From positions 1 through 43,959 of the forward strand of contig NZ_JACJGM010000039.1 in assembly GCF_015024225.1 (NCBI RefSeq): a DNA stretch of 43,959 bases, in the 5' to 3' direction. Shown piece after piece: positions 16,101 to 23,456 of the stretch; position 1 is the first letter of the stretch, and each line of letters opens with the position of its first letter. This DNA is from Nocardioides lijunqiniae (GTDB lineage: Bacteria; Actinomycetota; Actinomycetes; Propionibacteriales; Nocardioidaceae). The position numbers were made by a program, and so were the translations under genes. The notes beneath the pieces are model-generated. The model had not been told where the DNA came from, did no database searches, and saw only the letters and a list, made by a program, of their open reading frames with translations.

Positions 16101-18973
16101 ACGGGCTGACGCTCAGCCAGGGCGGCTTCCGCAGGCTCGAGGCCGAGGAGCACGACTCGTGGTCGGGCGGGCCCGACCTGCACGACGAGCCCAACGGCAT
16201 CGGCGGCGTGCGCCCCGGGGCCTGGATCGCCTTCAACGGCGTCAGCTTCGCCGAGGACCAGGTCCCCGACCAGGTGCAGGTGCGCTACTCCGGCGCCTCC
16301 GACGACGGCTACGCCGACGCCGCGGTCGAGGTGCGCCTGGGCGCCGTCGACGGGCCCCTGCTCGCGACGGTGGCGACCCCGCCGACGGCGAAGGGCTTCG
16401 GCACCTACGCCACGGCCACCGCCGACCTGACCGGCGTGGCCGAGCTGCTGGCCGCGAGCCCGGCGACCGTCTACTTCGTCTTCCGCGGCTCGGCCGCCGA
16501 CGGCTCGCGTCACTGGGTCGGCAACTTCGACCGGATGCAGTTCGCCGACTCGGGGGCGACCGACGAGGAGCCCGTCGACAACGACACGACGCTCAAGCTC
16601 AAGGACCGCACCGAGTGGGGCGGTGACACCGCCTCGGGCGGCGGCACCATGAAGACCGAGTCGTTCACCTGGAACGACGGCACGTCCGGCACCGCGGTGG
16701 CCAACACCCACGACGGCGACTGGCTCCGCTTCGCCGACGTGGACATCGAGGCCGCCGCGACGTCGGTCGAGGTGCACTACGTCAACAACTCCAACCGGGT
16801 GGGCTCCAACGTCAGCATGGACGTGCACCTCGACTCCCGGACGAGCGCGCCGGTCGTCACCGTCCCGCTGCCGGTCACCGGCTCGGCCTGGGACCAGGCC
16901 GGGACGGCGAGGGTGACGCTGCCCAGCGCCATCAGCGGGACGCACGACGTCTACCTCGTGCTCCACGCGACCACCGACAGCGCCCACCCCTACGCCGGCA
17001 ACTTCGACCACGTGAGGCTGGTCGCCCCCGACGCTCCGGTGGACACCTCCGACGGCCGTCTCGTCGAGTTCGAGAGCCGGACGGCGTGGACCGGCACCGC
17101 GCTCAAGACCGAGTCGTTCAGCGGCTGGTCCGACGGCACGTCCGGGGTCAACGTCGGCGGCACCCACGACGGCGACGTGCTGGAGTACGACGGCCTGACG
17201 TTCGGCAGGACGGCGACCTCGCTGTCGGTCCACTACGTCAACAACTCGTCGCGCTGCGGCCTCGACTCCCGGATCGAGGTCTACCTCGACTCGCGCGAGG
17301 GGGCACCGCTGGTGACCGTGCCGCTGCCGGTGACCGGCTCGAGCTGGAGCGCCGCGGGCACGACCACGGTGCCGCTGCCGACCGCCGTGCGCGGGACGCA
17401 CGACGTGATCCTGGTCCTGCGCACCACCGTGCCCGACGCCAACCACCCCTTCGTGGCCAACCTGGACTCGTTCACGTTCAACTACGGGGTCGACAAGTCG
17501 GGGCTGCGCGACCTGCGCAGCGAGCACGAGCCGCTGCTCGACGACGGCGCGCGCTACGTGGACGTCGACTTCGCGACGTTCGCCCGCGCGATGGACACGG
17601 CGGCCGAGGTGCTGGCCGACGAGACCGCCGTCGCCTCCGACGTGAGCGGCGCGGCGCGGGACCTGCGCCTGGCCGTCGGTCAGCTGGCCCCCCGCGCGCT
17701 GCGGTCGCTGCAGGTCGCGGTCTCCGAGACCAAGGAGCTCGACCTCAGCCGCTACACGCAGGAGTCGGCCGACGTCGTCGCGGCGTCGCTCACCGAGTCC
17801 GAGGCGATGCTCACGGCCGGGAGCGCGACCGACGAGGAGTACCTCGCCCAGGCGGAGGCCCTCGAGGGCGCCGTGCGGGAGCTGGACCTCGAGGCGGCCA
17901 CGGTGCCCGACGCGCCGAGCGCCGTCTCGGCGACGGCGTCGGGTCGCAACCTCACCGTCGCCTGGGCGGCGCCGACGCGGGACGGCAACTCGCCGCTCAC
18001 CGGCTACGTCGTGCAGCTCGAGGGCGGCGAGCCGGTCGAGGTCGGCCCCGGCGCCACGTCGCACACGTTCGGCGGCCTGACCCGAGGTCGGGAGTACCGC
18101 GCCACCGTGAAGGCGGTCAACGCGCTCGGGGTCTCCCCGGCGAGCGCCTACACGGCCTACGTCCCGATCGCGAGCCTGGTGCCGACCGCGCCGGCGAAGC
18201 CCGGGATCTCGGCCGTGGGGCAGGCGGTCACGGTGACCTGGTCGGCGCCGGACGACGGCGGCGCCCCGATCACCGGCTACGTCGTGCGGCTCTCCGACGG
18301 CACCGAGGCGGAGGTCGCAGCCACGCGCACCGAGCACACCTTCACCGGCCTGGCCGCGGGTGACTACACGGCCACCGTCGCCGCGGTGAACGTCAACGGG
18401 CGCTCGTCGCTGTCGCGGGACTCCGCGACGGTCACGGTGCTGCAACCGCCGACGGTCACGAGGGTCGCGGCCACCGCGCCGTCGTGGTCGCGGGTCGCCG
18501 TGCGGTGGACGGCCGCCGGGTCGCAGCGCTTCGTGCTGCAGGCGGTCCTGCGCCAGGGCGGTCGCGTGGTGGGCACGCGGCAGGCCTGGTCGGACGCCGC
18601 GGGCGTCACCTTCACCGGCCTCGCCGCACGTACGACGTACCAGGTGAGCGTGGCTCCGGTGGGCGGCAGCACCGCGGCCACCGGGACCGTGCGGACGCCG
18701 TCGCGCCCGAGGGTCGCCGCGCACGCCGTGCAGGTCAAGGGCAAGGCGAAGGTCGGGCGGACCCTGTCGGTCAACCTGCACCGGGGATCGTGGAGCCCGG
18801 GCACCCGCTTCACCTACCGGTGGATGTCCGGCGGCAAGGTCGTCGGCAAGGGCGCGCGGCTGCGGCTCACCGGCCGCCTCGCCGGCACCCGCGTCACCGT
18901 GCGGGTCACCGGGAGCTACGCCGACTGGACGCCCACCACGGTGACCAGCAGGCCCGTGCGGGTCGCGCGCTGA
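13142..18973 (+). CDS. Secreted multidomain GH92 alpha-mannosidase
   Basis: 1943 residues. A signal peptide (basic SVSRGSRTSR, hydrophobic TALTAAGLAVTAPVSA, cut near 40) leads to a GH92 catalytic module at about 47-800 that starts HVNPFMSTQGDHGQNLPGA. The acid region is NEVDLHTPYLFNY with Glu617 as candidate catalytic acid, and DDDTGAMSATF at 690-700 carries candidate base aspartates. GH92 enzymes are Ca2+-dependent inverting exo-alpha-mannosidases. Downstream are an Ig-like region (about 800-930), a FIVAR-like helical segment (935-990), three CBM6-like beta domains (995-1135, 1150-1297, 1307-1447), two more FIVAR-like segments (1450-1582), three Fn3-like domains (1587-1852) and a C-terminal Ig-like domain. 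No LPXTG or anchor helix is seen, so it is probably released or held through the binding domains. AAGGAA sits 10 bases before ATG. Its likely substrates are yeast, plant or its own mannosylated glycans. Confidence 0.9.
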   Translation: MSTSVSRGSRTSRVLTSVVATALTAAGLAVTAPVSATAAGAPAAEAVDHTEHVNPFMSTQGDHGQNLPGAQVPHGLAKPNPMTAPGRTHSGYDYAQSSIKGFTLTNLDGVGGSGAGGDVLVVPTYRTYTARPAASTYALPFSHDDETAEPGYYQVGLQAAEGTIDAELTATVRSGLERFTFPKPGAASVVFDLQNNFTGRTASELTATTLADGRAELSGSISGTFNGYDYRLFYDAVTDVPVTSVKTWGEGGAYGAVKRRTGTDTGAVLTFDVDAGEAVQLTTTLSPISVAQARKDRLAEVGDRTFEDVRQAAHDDWRDTLGKVAVTSDETADPGGDLETIFYTSLYRMLATPTNATSTDGTYRGVDGAVHRADGYTHYDGWGTWDDFRKYPVLASLYPDVYADVVQSLVDIFADDAAVGSPPLNTRTMAVPTVRFERASVVIADAVAKGVSLDRLDRAYPAVVANAGTYSAADEARGYVPGEPGTTVGNSYDDYALSVIARSLGKDADAERYAKRALNYRNSIRPGTWTTPGGTPVGVLGFRAADGAFSNADPERFEGSNPYQGSLWQYHWYPAQDVAGLVATMGGTNAVRGALSHYFGEEAPDDGTRMLKSNANEVDLHTPYLFNYLGQPAKTQKWVRDLYTKETWQSYIATGQTDGNNPPSSGGRLTPPIRTKVFKNEPQGFLPTMDDDTGAMSATFVAAAVGLYPVTAGSSQYQVGSPFFPRVDISHADGTTFSVTAEGVSADRFYIQDARLDGKPHGDTWLDYGDIVGDGAFDVTMGSEPSQWGTGTKPAFSLSTAVAPPTSAASITSDRTSLTAGADGAVDGTITMALAGATFAGSDGDDLTASGLVRVAGLPEGVTATVTRTGGTTLSVRVRGTLPTLAKAQFAVLLRDGALAGDADEAAVTGRGLSTRDPFVIRVTDHWRAELRATYAEARLVVQGNYEGSTYAAMAQARAAARTALADTTATDEQLNDAQARLEAALDGLTLSQGGFRRLEAEEHDSWSGGPDLHDEPNGIGGVRPGAWIAFNGVSFAEDQVPDQVQVRYSGASDDGYADAAVEVRLGAVDGPLLATVATPPTAKGFGTYATATADLTGVAELLAASPATVYFVFRGSAADGSRHWVGNFDRMQFADSGATDEEPVDNDTTLKLKDRTEWGGDTASGGGTMKTESFTWNDGTSGTAVANTHDGDWLRFADVDIEAAATSVEVHYVNNSNRVGSNVSMDVHLDSRTSAPVVTVPLPVTGSAWDQAGTARVTLPSAISGTHDVYLVLHATTDSAHPYAGNFDHVRLVAPDAPVDTSDGRLVEFESRTAWTGTALKTESFSGWSDGTSGVNVGGTHDGDVLEYDGLTFGRTATSLSVHYVNNSSRCGLDSRIEVYLDSREGAPLVTVPLPVTGSSWSAAGTTTVPLPTAVRGTHDVILVLRTTVPDANHPFVANLDSFTFNYGVDKSGLRDLRSEHEPLLDDGARYVDVDFATFARAMDTAAEVLADETAVASDVSGAARDLRLAVGQLAPRALRSLQVAVSETKELDLSRYTQESADVVAASLTESEAMLTAGSATDEEYLAQAEALEGAVRELDLEAATVPDAPSAVSATASGRNLTVAWAAPTRDGNSPLTGYVVQLEGGEPVEVGPGATSHTFGGLTRGREYRATVKAVNALGVSPASAYTAYVPIASLVPTAPAKPGISAVGQAVTVTWSAPDDGGAPITGYVVRLSDGTEAEVAATRTEHTFTGLAAGDYTATVAAVNVNGRSSLSRDSATVTVLQPPTVTRVAATAPSWSRVAVRWTAAGSQRFVLQAVLRQGGRVVGTRQAWSDAAGVTFTGLAARTTYQVSVAPVGGSTAATGTVRTPSRPRVAAHAVQVKGKAKVGRTLSVNLHRGSWSPGTRFTYRWMSGGKVVGKGARLRLTGRLAGTRVTVRVTGSYADWTPTTVTSRPVRVAR

Positions 18974-18997
18974 CCCACCGCCGACCTCGCTGGTCAC

Positions 18998-19033
18998 CAG
19001 GCGCCCCGGCCGCACGTGCGGCCGGGGCGCCTG
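18998..19033. terminator. Perfect 36-bp palindrome after GH92 (terminator hairpin)
   Basis: Eighteen-base arms starting CAGGCGCCCCGGCCGCAC are perfectly self-complementary around 19015/19016. The hairpin begins 25 bases after the GH92 stop. No U-tract follows, which is common for actinobacterial terminators. The meaB promoter hexamer starts 12 bases after it, so it should insulate meaB from GH92 transcription. Confidence 0.75.
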
Positions 19034-19044
19034 CGCCGTCCTTG

Positions 19045-19050
19045 TAGCCT
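19045..19050 (+). promoter_or_regulatory. -10 element (TAGCCT), leaderless type, for meaB
   Basis: TAGCCT is followed by seven bases and the GTG start at 19058. Together with the hairpin just upstream it indicates that meaB is transcribed on its own. Confidence 0.45.
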
Positions 19051-19057
19051 GCGACCC

Positions 19058-20038
19058 GTGCCTGCCGCCACCGTGCCCGAGCTCCTCGAGGGAGTCGCCG
19101 AGGGCCGTCGCGCGGCCGTGTCGCGGGCCATCACCCTGGTCGAGTCGACCACCTCGCGCCACCGCGAGCAGGCCCGCGAGCTGCTGTCCGCGCTGGCGCA
19201 GCCCGCGCGACCCGCGGTCCGGGTCGGGATCTCGGGGGTCCCCGGCGTCGGCAAGTCCACCTTCATCGAGGCGCTCGGCACGCGGCTGACGGCCGCGGGC
19301 CACCGCGTGGGCGTCCTCGCGGTCGACCCGAGCTCGGTGCGCACCGGGGGCTCGGTGCTGGGGGACAAGACCCGGATGGCGCGGCTCTCGGCCGACCCGG
19401 CCGCGTTCATCCGGCCCTCGCCGTCGGCCGGCACGCTCGGGGGAGTGGCCCGGGCGACCGTGCAGGCCATGGCGGTGCTGGAGGCGGCGGCGTACGACGT
19501 GGTGCTGGTGGAGACCGTCGGCGTCGGCCAGTCCGAGGTGACCGTGGCCGGCATGGTGGACACGTTCCTCTTCCTCACGCTGGCGCGCACCGGCGACCAG
19601 CTCCAGGGCATCAAGAAGGGGATCCTCGAGATCGCCGACGTGATCGCGGTCAACAAGGCCGACGGCGACCGGGAGCAGGAGGCCCGCGCGGCGGCCCGCG
19701 AGCTCGCCGGCGCCCTCAGGCTGGTCCGCGGCAAGGACGAGTGGGCGCCGCCCGTGGTCACCGTCTCCGCCCTCACCGACGTCGGCGTCGACGACCTGTG
19801 GGAGCGCGTCCTCGCCCACCGCGAGCACCTCGGCGACGACGGGCTGGCAGCCAAGCGCGCCCGCCAGCAGCTCGACTTCACGTGGGCCCTGGTGCGCGAC
19901 GAGCTCGACCAGCGCCTGCGCCACTCGCCGGGCGTCCGCGCGATCCGCGAGGAGGTCAGTGCGGCCGTCCTGGCCGGGGAGGTGCCCGCCACGGTGGCGG
20001 CCGACCGGCTCCTGGCGGCGTACGACCGCGACGCGTAG
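19058..20038 (+). CDS. meaB: Methylmalonyl-CoA mutase-associated GTPase (MeaB/ArgK)
   Basis: 326 residues of the MeaB/MMAA G3E GTPase family, which gates delivery of intact adenosylcobalamin and protects or repairs methylmalonyl-CoA mutase. The P-loop GVPGVGKST is near residue 60, followed by VLAVDPSSVRTGGSVLGDKT, then VLVETVGVGQSE (Walker B and switch III region) and the base-specificity motif NKADG near 205. The C-terminal helices (RQQLDFTWALVRDELDQRL) serve in dimerisation in this family. The start is GTG 19058, set by the TAGCCT-N7 spacing and by the hairpin immediately upstream. It usually follows mutB directly, but here the 5.8-kb GH92 gene and its terminator lie between. Confidence 0.93.
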   Translation: MPAATVPELLEGVAEGRRAAVSRAITLVESTTSRHREQARELLSALAQPARPAVRVGISGVPGVGKSTFIEALGTRLTAAGHRVGVLAVDPSSVRTGGSVLGDKTRMARLSADPAAFIRPSPSAGTLGGVARATVQAMAVLEAAAYDVVLVETVGVGQSEVTVAGMVDTFLFLTLARTGDQLQGIKKGILEIADVIAVNKADGDREQEARAAARELAGALRLVRGKDEWAPPVVTVSALTDVGVDDLWERVLAHREHLGDDGLAAKRARQQLDFTWALVRDELDQRLRHSPGVRAIREEVSAAVLAGEVPATVAADRLLAAYDRDA

Positions 20039-20053
20039 GCCGTCAGCGCAGCG

Positions 20054-20461
20054 TCACTCGCGGAGGTCGCCGATCCGGATGTGGTTGCCGAAGGGGTCGC
20101 GGATCGCGAAGTCGGTGCCGTAGGGCTGCTCGGTGGGCTCCTGGGTGATGTCGACCCCCGCGTCGCGCAGCCGCTCGTAGGTGCCGACGACGTCGTCGGT
20201 GGTGAAGGCCAGCCAGCCACCACCGGCGCCCTTGGTCACCAGGTCCCGGACCTGCTGGGCCGTGGCCTCGTCGAGGGCCGGCGAGCCCGGGCGCTCCAGC
20301 AGGATCTCCTTGCGGTCTCCGGGGACCCGGACGCTCAGCCACCGCATCGCCCCGAAGTCCTGGTCGGCGCTGACCTCGAGCCCCAGGACGCCGACGTAGA
20401 AGTCGAGTGCCTGGGCCTGGTCGAGGACGAAGATCGAGGAGAGGTTGTTGCGAGTCAGCAC
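20054..20461 (-). CDS. VOC-family (glyoxalase/bleomycin-resistance-like) protein
   Basis: 135 residues from GTG 20461, which has AGGAG eight bases upstream. It has the two beta-alpha-beta-beta-beta units of the vicinal oxygen chelate fold: LSSIFVLDQAQALDFYVGVL at the start of the first and GGWLAFTTDDVVGTYERLRD starting the second, ending in FAIRDPFGNHIRI. Family members include isomerases, dioxygenases and resistance proteins, and the exact function cannot be read here. The gene begins 35 bases after the AraC regulator's stop in the same orientation, so the pair is probably one unit in which the regulator senses or controls the VOC protein. Confidence 0.85.
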   Translation of the reverse strand: MLTRNNLSSIFVLDQAQALDFYVGVLGLEVSADQDFGAMRWLSVRVPGDRKEILLERPGSPALDEATAQQVRDLVTKGAGGGWLAFTTDDVVGTYERLRDAGVDITQEPTEQPYGTDFAIRDPFGNHIRIGDLRE

Positions 20462-20496
20462 GGGACGCTCCTGGGGGTGGTAGGGGTGACCCGAGC

Positions 20497-20934
20497 CTAG
20501 GAACCCGCGCCGTCGAGCGCTTCTCCGAAACTGCTCGATGTCACCGGTCGCTGCCAGCGCATGGCGAACGACGTCGGGCCGACCTGCTCGCGACCACGGC
20601 TGCGCTCGCGGAACGCGGAGGGAGAGCACCCCACGACGTCGCGGAACACCCGGCCGAAGGTGCCGATGCTGGACCAGCCGACGGCGTGGCAGATCTCGCT
20701 GACGGGGCGGTCGCCCGTGCGGAGCAGGAACATCGCGCGCTCGATCCGCCGGCGCTGGAGGTAGCGGTGCGGGGTCTCGCCGAAGACACGCCGGAACTCG
20801 CGGGCGAAGTGCGCCGGGGACATCACCGCGGTCTGCGCCAGTCGCGGCACGTCGAGCGGGGCGGCGTAGGTGCGGTCCACCAGGTCCCGGGCGCGGAGCA
20901 GCCGCCGGTTCGTGCTCTCGCTGGACTCGGACAT
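20497..20934 (-). CDS. AraC-family transcriptional regulator, HTH domain only
   Basis: 145 residues consisting almost entirely of the double helix-turn-helix DNA-binding domain. The first HTH is around DVPRLAQTAVMSPAHFAREF and the second around VSEICHAVGWSSIGTFGRVF, followed by PSAFRER, the AraC/XylS C-terminal signature. There is no separate ligand-binding domain, so activity may be set by abundance or by a partner. I start it at ATG 20934 because TAGAGT lies exactly seven bases upstream on the minus strand, the leaderless spacing used elsewhere here; an in-frame GTG at 20943 would lie upstream of the predicted transcript. It is divergent from the M20 hydrolase gene and precedes the VOC gene. 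Confidence 0.88.
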   Translation of the reverse strand: MSESSESTNRRLLRARDLVDRTYAAPLDVPRLAQTAVMSPAHFAREFRRVFGETPHRYLQRRRIERAMFLLRTGDRPVSEICHAVGWSSIGTFGRVFRDVVGCSPSAFRERSRGREQVGPTSFAMRWQRPVTSSSFGEALDGAGS

Positions 20935-20941
20935 CGCCCCC

Positions 20942-20947
20942 ACTCTA
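20942..20947 (-). promoter_or_regulatory. -10 element (TAGAGT), leaderless type, for the AraC gene
   Basis: Minus-strand TAGAGT followed by seven bases and ATG 20934. On the plus strand TAGATT at 20956-20961 lies nine bases before the M20 start, so the two promoters are back to back in 36 bases. Confidence 0.45.
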
Positions 20948-20970
20948 GAGACGGGTAGATTCGTACTCCT

Positions 20971-22161
20971 ATGTCACTCGAGCCCTCGACCCTGATCGCG
21001 ACCGTCGTCGACAAGTACGACGCCGAGCTGGTCGAGATGCGCCGCGACCTGCACGCCCACCCCGAGCTGTCCTGGGCCGAGACCCGCACCACGGACATCG
21101 TCGCGGCGACGATCGAGGCGGCCGGCTGGCGCGTGACGCGGCTCGAGCGCACCGGGCTCGTCGCCGAGATCGGCCACGGCGAGCGCGTGGTCGGGCTGCG
21201 CGCCGACATGGACGCGCTCCCCGTCAAGGACGTCACCGGCGACCCGTGGGCGAGCACCGTCCCCGGGGTCGCCCACGCCTGCGGCCACGACGTGCACACG
21301 ATCGCGCTGACCGGCGCCGCGCTCGCGCTCGCGGAGGTCGCCGACCGCGGCGCGCTCCCGGGCCGCGTGCGGCTGCTGTTCCAGCCCGCCGAGGAGGTCA
21401 TGCCCGGCGGCGCCATCGACCTGATCGCCCAGGGCGCGATCTCGGGGGTGGAGCGGGTCTTCGCGCTGCACTGCGACCCCGGCGTCGACGTCGGGCAGGT
21501 GGGCCTGCGCACCGGGCCGCTGACCAGCGCCGCAGACCGGCTCGAGGTCCGCCTGCAGGGCACCGGCGGGCACACCTCGCGCCCTCACCTCACCGGCGAC
21601 CTGACCTTCGCGCTGGCCAAGGTCACCACCGAGCTGCCGGCGGTGCTGAGCCGCCGGATGGACCCCCGGGCCGGCGTCAGCGTCGTCTGGGGCGTCGTGC
21701 AGGCCGGCTCGGCCCCCAACGTCATCCCCGACCACGGCATCGTGGGCGGCACCGTGCGGATCCTCGACGCCGTGGCCTGGAGCGAGTGCGAGACGATCAT
21801 CCGCGAGGCCGTGATCGACATCGTCCGGCCCTACGGCGTGACGGCCACCCTCGACTACCAGCAGGGCGTGCCGCCCGTCGTCAACGAGGCCCGGTCCAAC
21901 GAGATCATCGCCGCCGCCGTGCACGACGTGCTCGGCCCGGGAGCCCGCGTCGGCGTGCCCCAGAGCCTCGGCGGCGAGGACTTCGGCTGGTACCTCGACC
22001 GGGTCCCGGGCGCGATGATGCGCCTGGGCACGCGGACCCCGGGCGGGGCGACGTACGACCTGCACCAGGGCAACCTGCGCGTCGACGAGCGCGCGGTCGG
22101 GATCGGCGCCCGGCTGCTCGCCGGAACGGCGCTGCACGCCCTCGGCGTCGCAGGTAGGTAA
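20971..22161 (+). CDS. M20-family amidohydrolase/peptidase
   Basis: 396 residues, typical of the M20D amidohydrolases that include amino-acid N-acyl hydrolases and IAA-amino acid hydrolases. The metal-site elements are present in order: LHAHPELSWAE near 27, GLRADMDALPV near 73, ACGHDVHT near 103 with its Cys, His and Asp, FQPAEEVMPGGA near 136, and the C-terminal GGEDFGWYL near 334. The lid (dimerisation) domain occupies about 185-295, with GTGGHTSRPH at its start and GSAPNVIPD further on. No signal peptide is seen, so it is cytoplasmic. It lies immediately before the nucleoside transporter genes, but a promoter-like TAAGGT separates them. The substrate is an N-acylated amino acid or similar amide, by family only. 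Confidence 0.9.
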   Translation: MSLEPSTLIATVVDKYDAELVEMRRDLHAHPELSWAETRTTDIVAATIEAAGWRVTRLERTGLVAEIGHGERVVGLRADMDALPVKDVTGDPWASTVPGVAHACGHDVHTIALTGAALALAEVADRGALPGRVRLLFQPAEEVMPGGAIDLIAQGAISGVERVFALHCDPGVDVGQVGLRTGPLTSAADRLEVRLQGTGGHTSRPHLTGDLTFALAKVTTELPAVLSRRMDPRAGVSVVWGVVQAGSAPNVIPDHGIVGGTVRILDAVAWSECETIIREAVIDIVRPYGVTATLDYQQGVPPVVNEARSNEIIAAAVHDVLGPGARVGVPQSLGGEDFGWYLDRVPGAMMRLGTRTPGGATYDLHQGNLRVDERAVGIGARLLAGTALHALGVAGR

Positions 22162-22200
22162 CAACTTCGTCACGCTGGCACCGGCGACGACTGGAGGGCC

Positions 22201-22206
22201 TAAGGT
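22201..22206 (+). promoter_or_regulatory. Possible -10 element (TAAGGT) for nucleoside transport operon
   Basis: TAAGGT lies 57 bases before the TTG start of the BMP lipoprotein gene. The leader between them has a small hairpin, GCCCG-ATCTTC-CGGGC, near 22223-22238 and then the ribosome-binding site. The -35 is weak. No purine or other known riboswitch fold was recognised in the roughly 50-base leader. Confidence 0.35.
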
Positions 22207-22263
22207 GCTGCTCTGGTTCCACGCCCGATCTTCCGGGCAATCACTGAACATCAAGGAGGCGTC

Positions 22264-23313
22264 TTGCGACGCAGCATGAAGCTCGCGGCAGTTCTGACCG
22301 CCGGCATCCTGACCCTCGCGGCTTGTGGCGGGGACAGCGACAGCGATGCAGATGACAACGGCGGAGGCGACGCCCCCAAGTCCGACGTGAAGGTCGGCAT
22401 GGCCTACGACGTGGGTGGCCGAGGCGACCAGTCGTTCAACGACTCCGCTGCCGCCGGTCTCGACCAGGCCGTCGAGGAGTTCGGCATCGACTCCCAGGAG
22501 TCGGAGGCCGAGGACGGCGAGGCCGAGACGGCCCGCGAGGAGCGCCTGCGCACCTTCGCCGACGCCGGCTACAACCCCGTCATCGCGGTCGGCTTCGCCT
22601 ACGCCGCGTCGGTCGGCAAGGTCGCCGCCGAGTACCCCGAGGTCAACTTCGCGATCATCGACGACGAGAGCCTGGCCGACGTCCCGAACGTCGCCAGCCT
22701 GGTCTTCAGCGAGGAGCAGGGCTCCTTCCTCGTCGGCGCGGCCGCCGCGCTCAAGAGCAAGTCCGGCACGGTCGGCTTCATCGGCGGCGTCGAGACCCCG
22801 CTGATCCAGAAGTTCGAGGCCGGCTACAAGGCCGGTGCCGAGGCGGCCAAGCCCGGCATCAAGGTCGAGTCGACCTACCTGACGCAGATCCCGGACTTCT
22901 CCGGCTTCGCCGACCCCGCCAAGGGCAAGACCGCCGCCCAGGGCATGTTCGACAACGGCGCGGACGTCGTCTACCACGCCGCCGGTGGCTCCGGTGGCGG
23001 TGTCTTCGAGGCCGCTGCCGAGGCGAAGGCGATGGCGATCGGCGTCGACTCCGACCAGTACAACACCGCCGACCCGTCGGTGCAGGACGTCATCATCACC
23101 TCGATGCTCAAGAACGTGAACGTCGCGGTGCACGAGTACCTCGCGGGCGTCGTCGACGGCGACGTGCCGGCCGGTGTGACCCGCTACGACCTCGAGGCCG
23201 ACGGCGTGGGCTACTCCACCAGCGGTGGCCAGGTCGACGACATCGCCGAGCAGCTCGACGGCTACAAGCAGCAGATCATCGACGGCGAGATCGAGGTTCC
23301 GACCACTCCGTGA
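22264..23313 (+). CDS. BMP-family ABC transporter substrate-binding lipoprotein (nucleoside type)
   Basis: 349 residues. The signal peptide MRRSMKLAAVLTAGILTLAA ends in a lipobox with Cys21, so the mature protein is tethered to the outer face of the membrane. The linker is Asp/Gly-rich, followed by the BMP (PnrA-like) fold starting VGMAYDVGGRGDQSFNDSA; these proteins bind purine or other nucleosides. The TTG at 22264 is preferred because AAGGAGG lies four bases upstream, whereas the ATG at 22276 is 16 bases away. It heads the operon with the ATPase, two permeases and salvage enzymes. A strong hairpin follows the stop, so this gene is probably expressed above the transporter genes. Confidence 0.92.
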   Translation: MRRSMKLAAVLTAGILTLAACGGDSDSDADDNGGGDAPKSDVKVGMAYDVGGRGDQSFNDSAAAGLDQAVEEFGIDSQESEAEDGEAETAREERLRTFADAGYNPVIAVGFAYAASVGKVAAEYPEVNFAIIDDESLADVPNVASLVFSEEQGSFLVGAAAALKSKSGTVGFIGGVETPLIQKFEAGYKAGAEAAKPGIKVESTYLTQIPDFSGFADPAKGKTAAQGMFDNGADVVYHAAGGSGGGVFEAAAEAKAMAIGVDSDQYNTADPSVQDVIITSMLKNVNVAVHEYLAGVVDGDVPAGVTRYDLEADGVGYSTSGGQVDDIAEQLDGYKQQIIDGEIEVPTTP

Positions 23314-23359
23314 TCGGTCCCCGGTCGACCTCATGTCGATGAGGTGACACCCTCGACGG

Positions 23360-23388
23360 GGCCGCAGGCGCCTAGTGCGCCTGCGGCC
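23360..23388 (+). terminator. Intra-operon hairpin between BMP lipoprotein and ABC ATPase genes
   Basis: GGCCGCAGGCGC and its exact complement GCGCCTGCGGCC are separated by CTAGT, a 12-bp GC-rich stem 47 bases after the lipoprotein stop. There is no long U-tract, but TCGTCATTTC follows. It probably causes partial termination or stabilises the upstream message, giving excess binding protein over transporter. Confidence 0.7.
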
Positions 23389-23456
23389 TCGTCATTTCAC
23401 GTCCCGAGGCCACCCGGTAGCCTCTCCCGCAGTTCGACCCGAGGAGGTCACGCCGC

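Noticed and set aside
13094..19924. Very long open frame (about 2276 codons) on the minus strand opposite GH92 and meaB
   Set aside because: It is a high-GC antisense shadow: the plus-strand frames have recognisable domains, while the minus-strand product is low-complexity, rich in Arg, Gly, Val and Ala with no motif.
22207..22263. Leader of the nucleoside operon examined for a purine-type riboswitch
   Set aside because: The leader is only about 50 bases and contains a five-bp hairpin; no three-way junction or conserved purine-aptamer pattern is visible.
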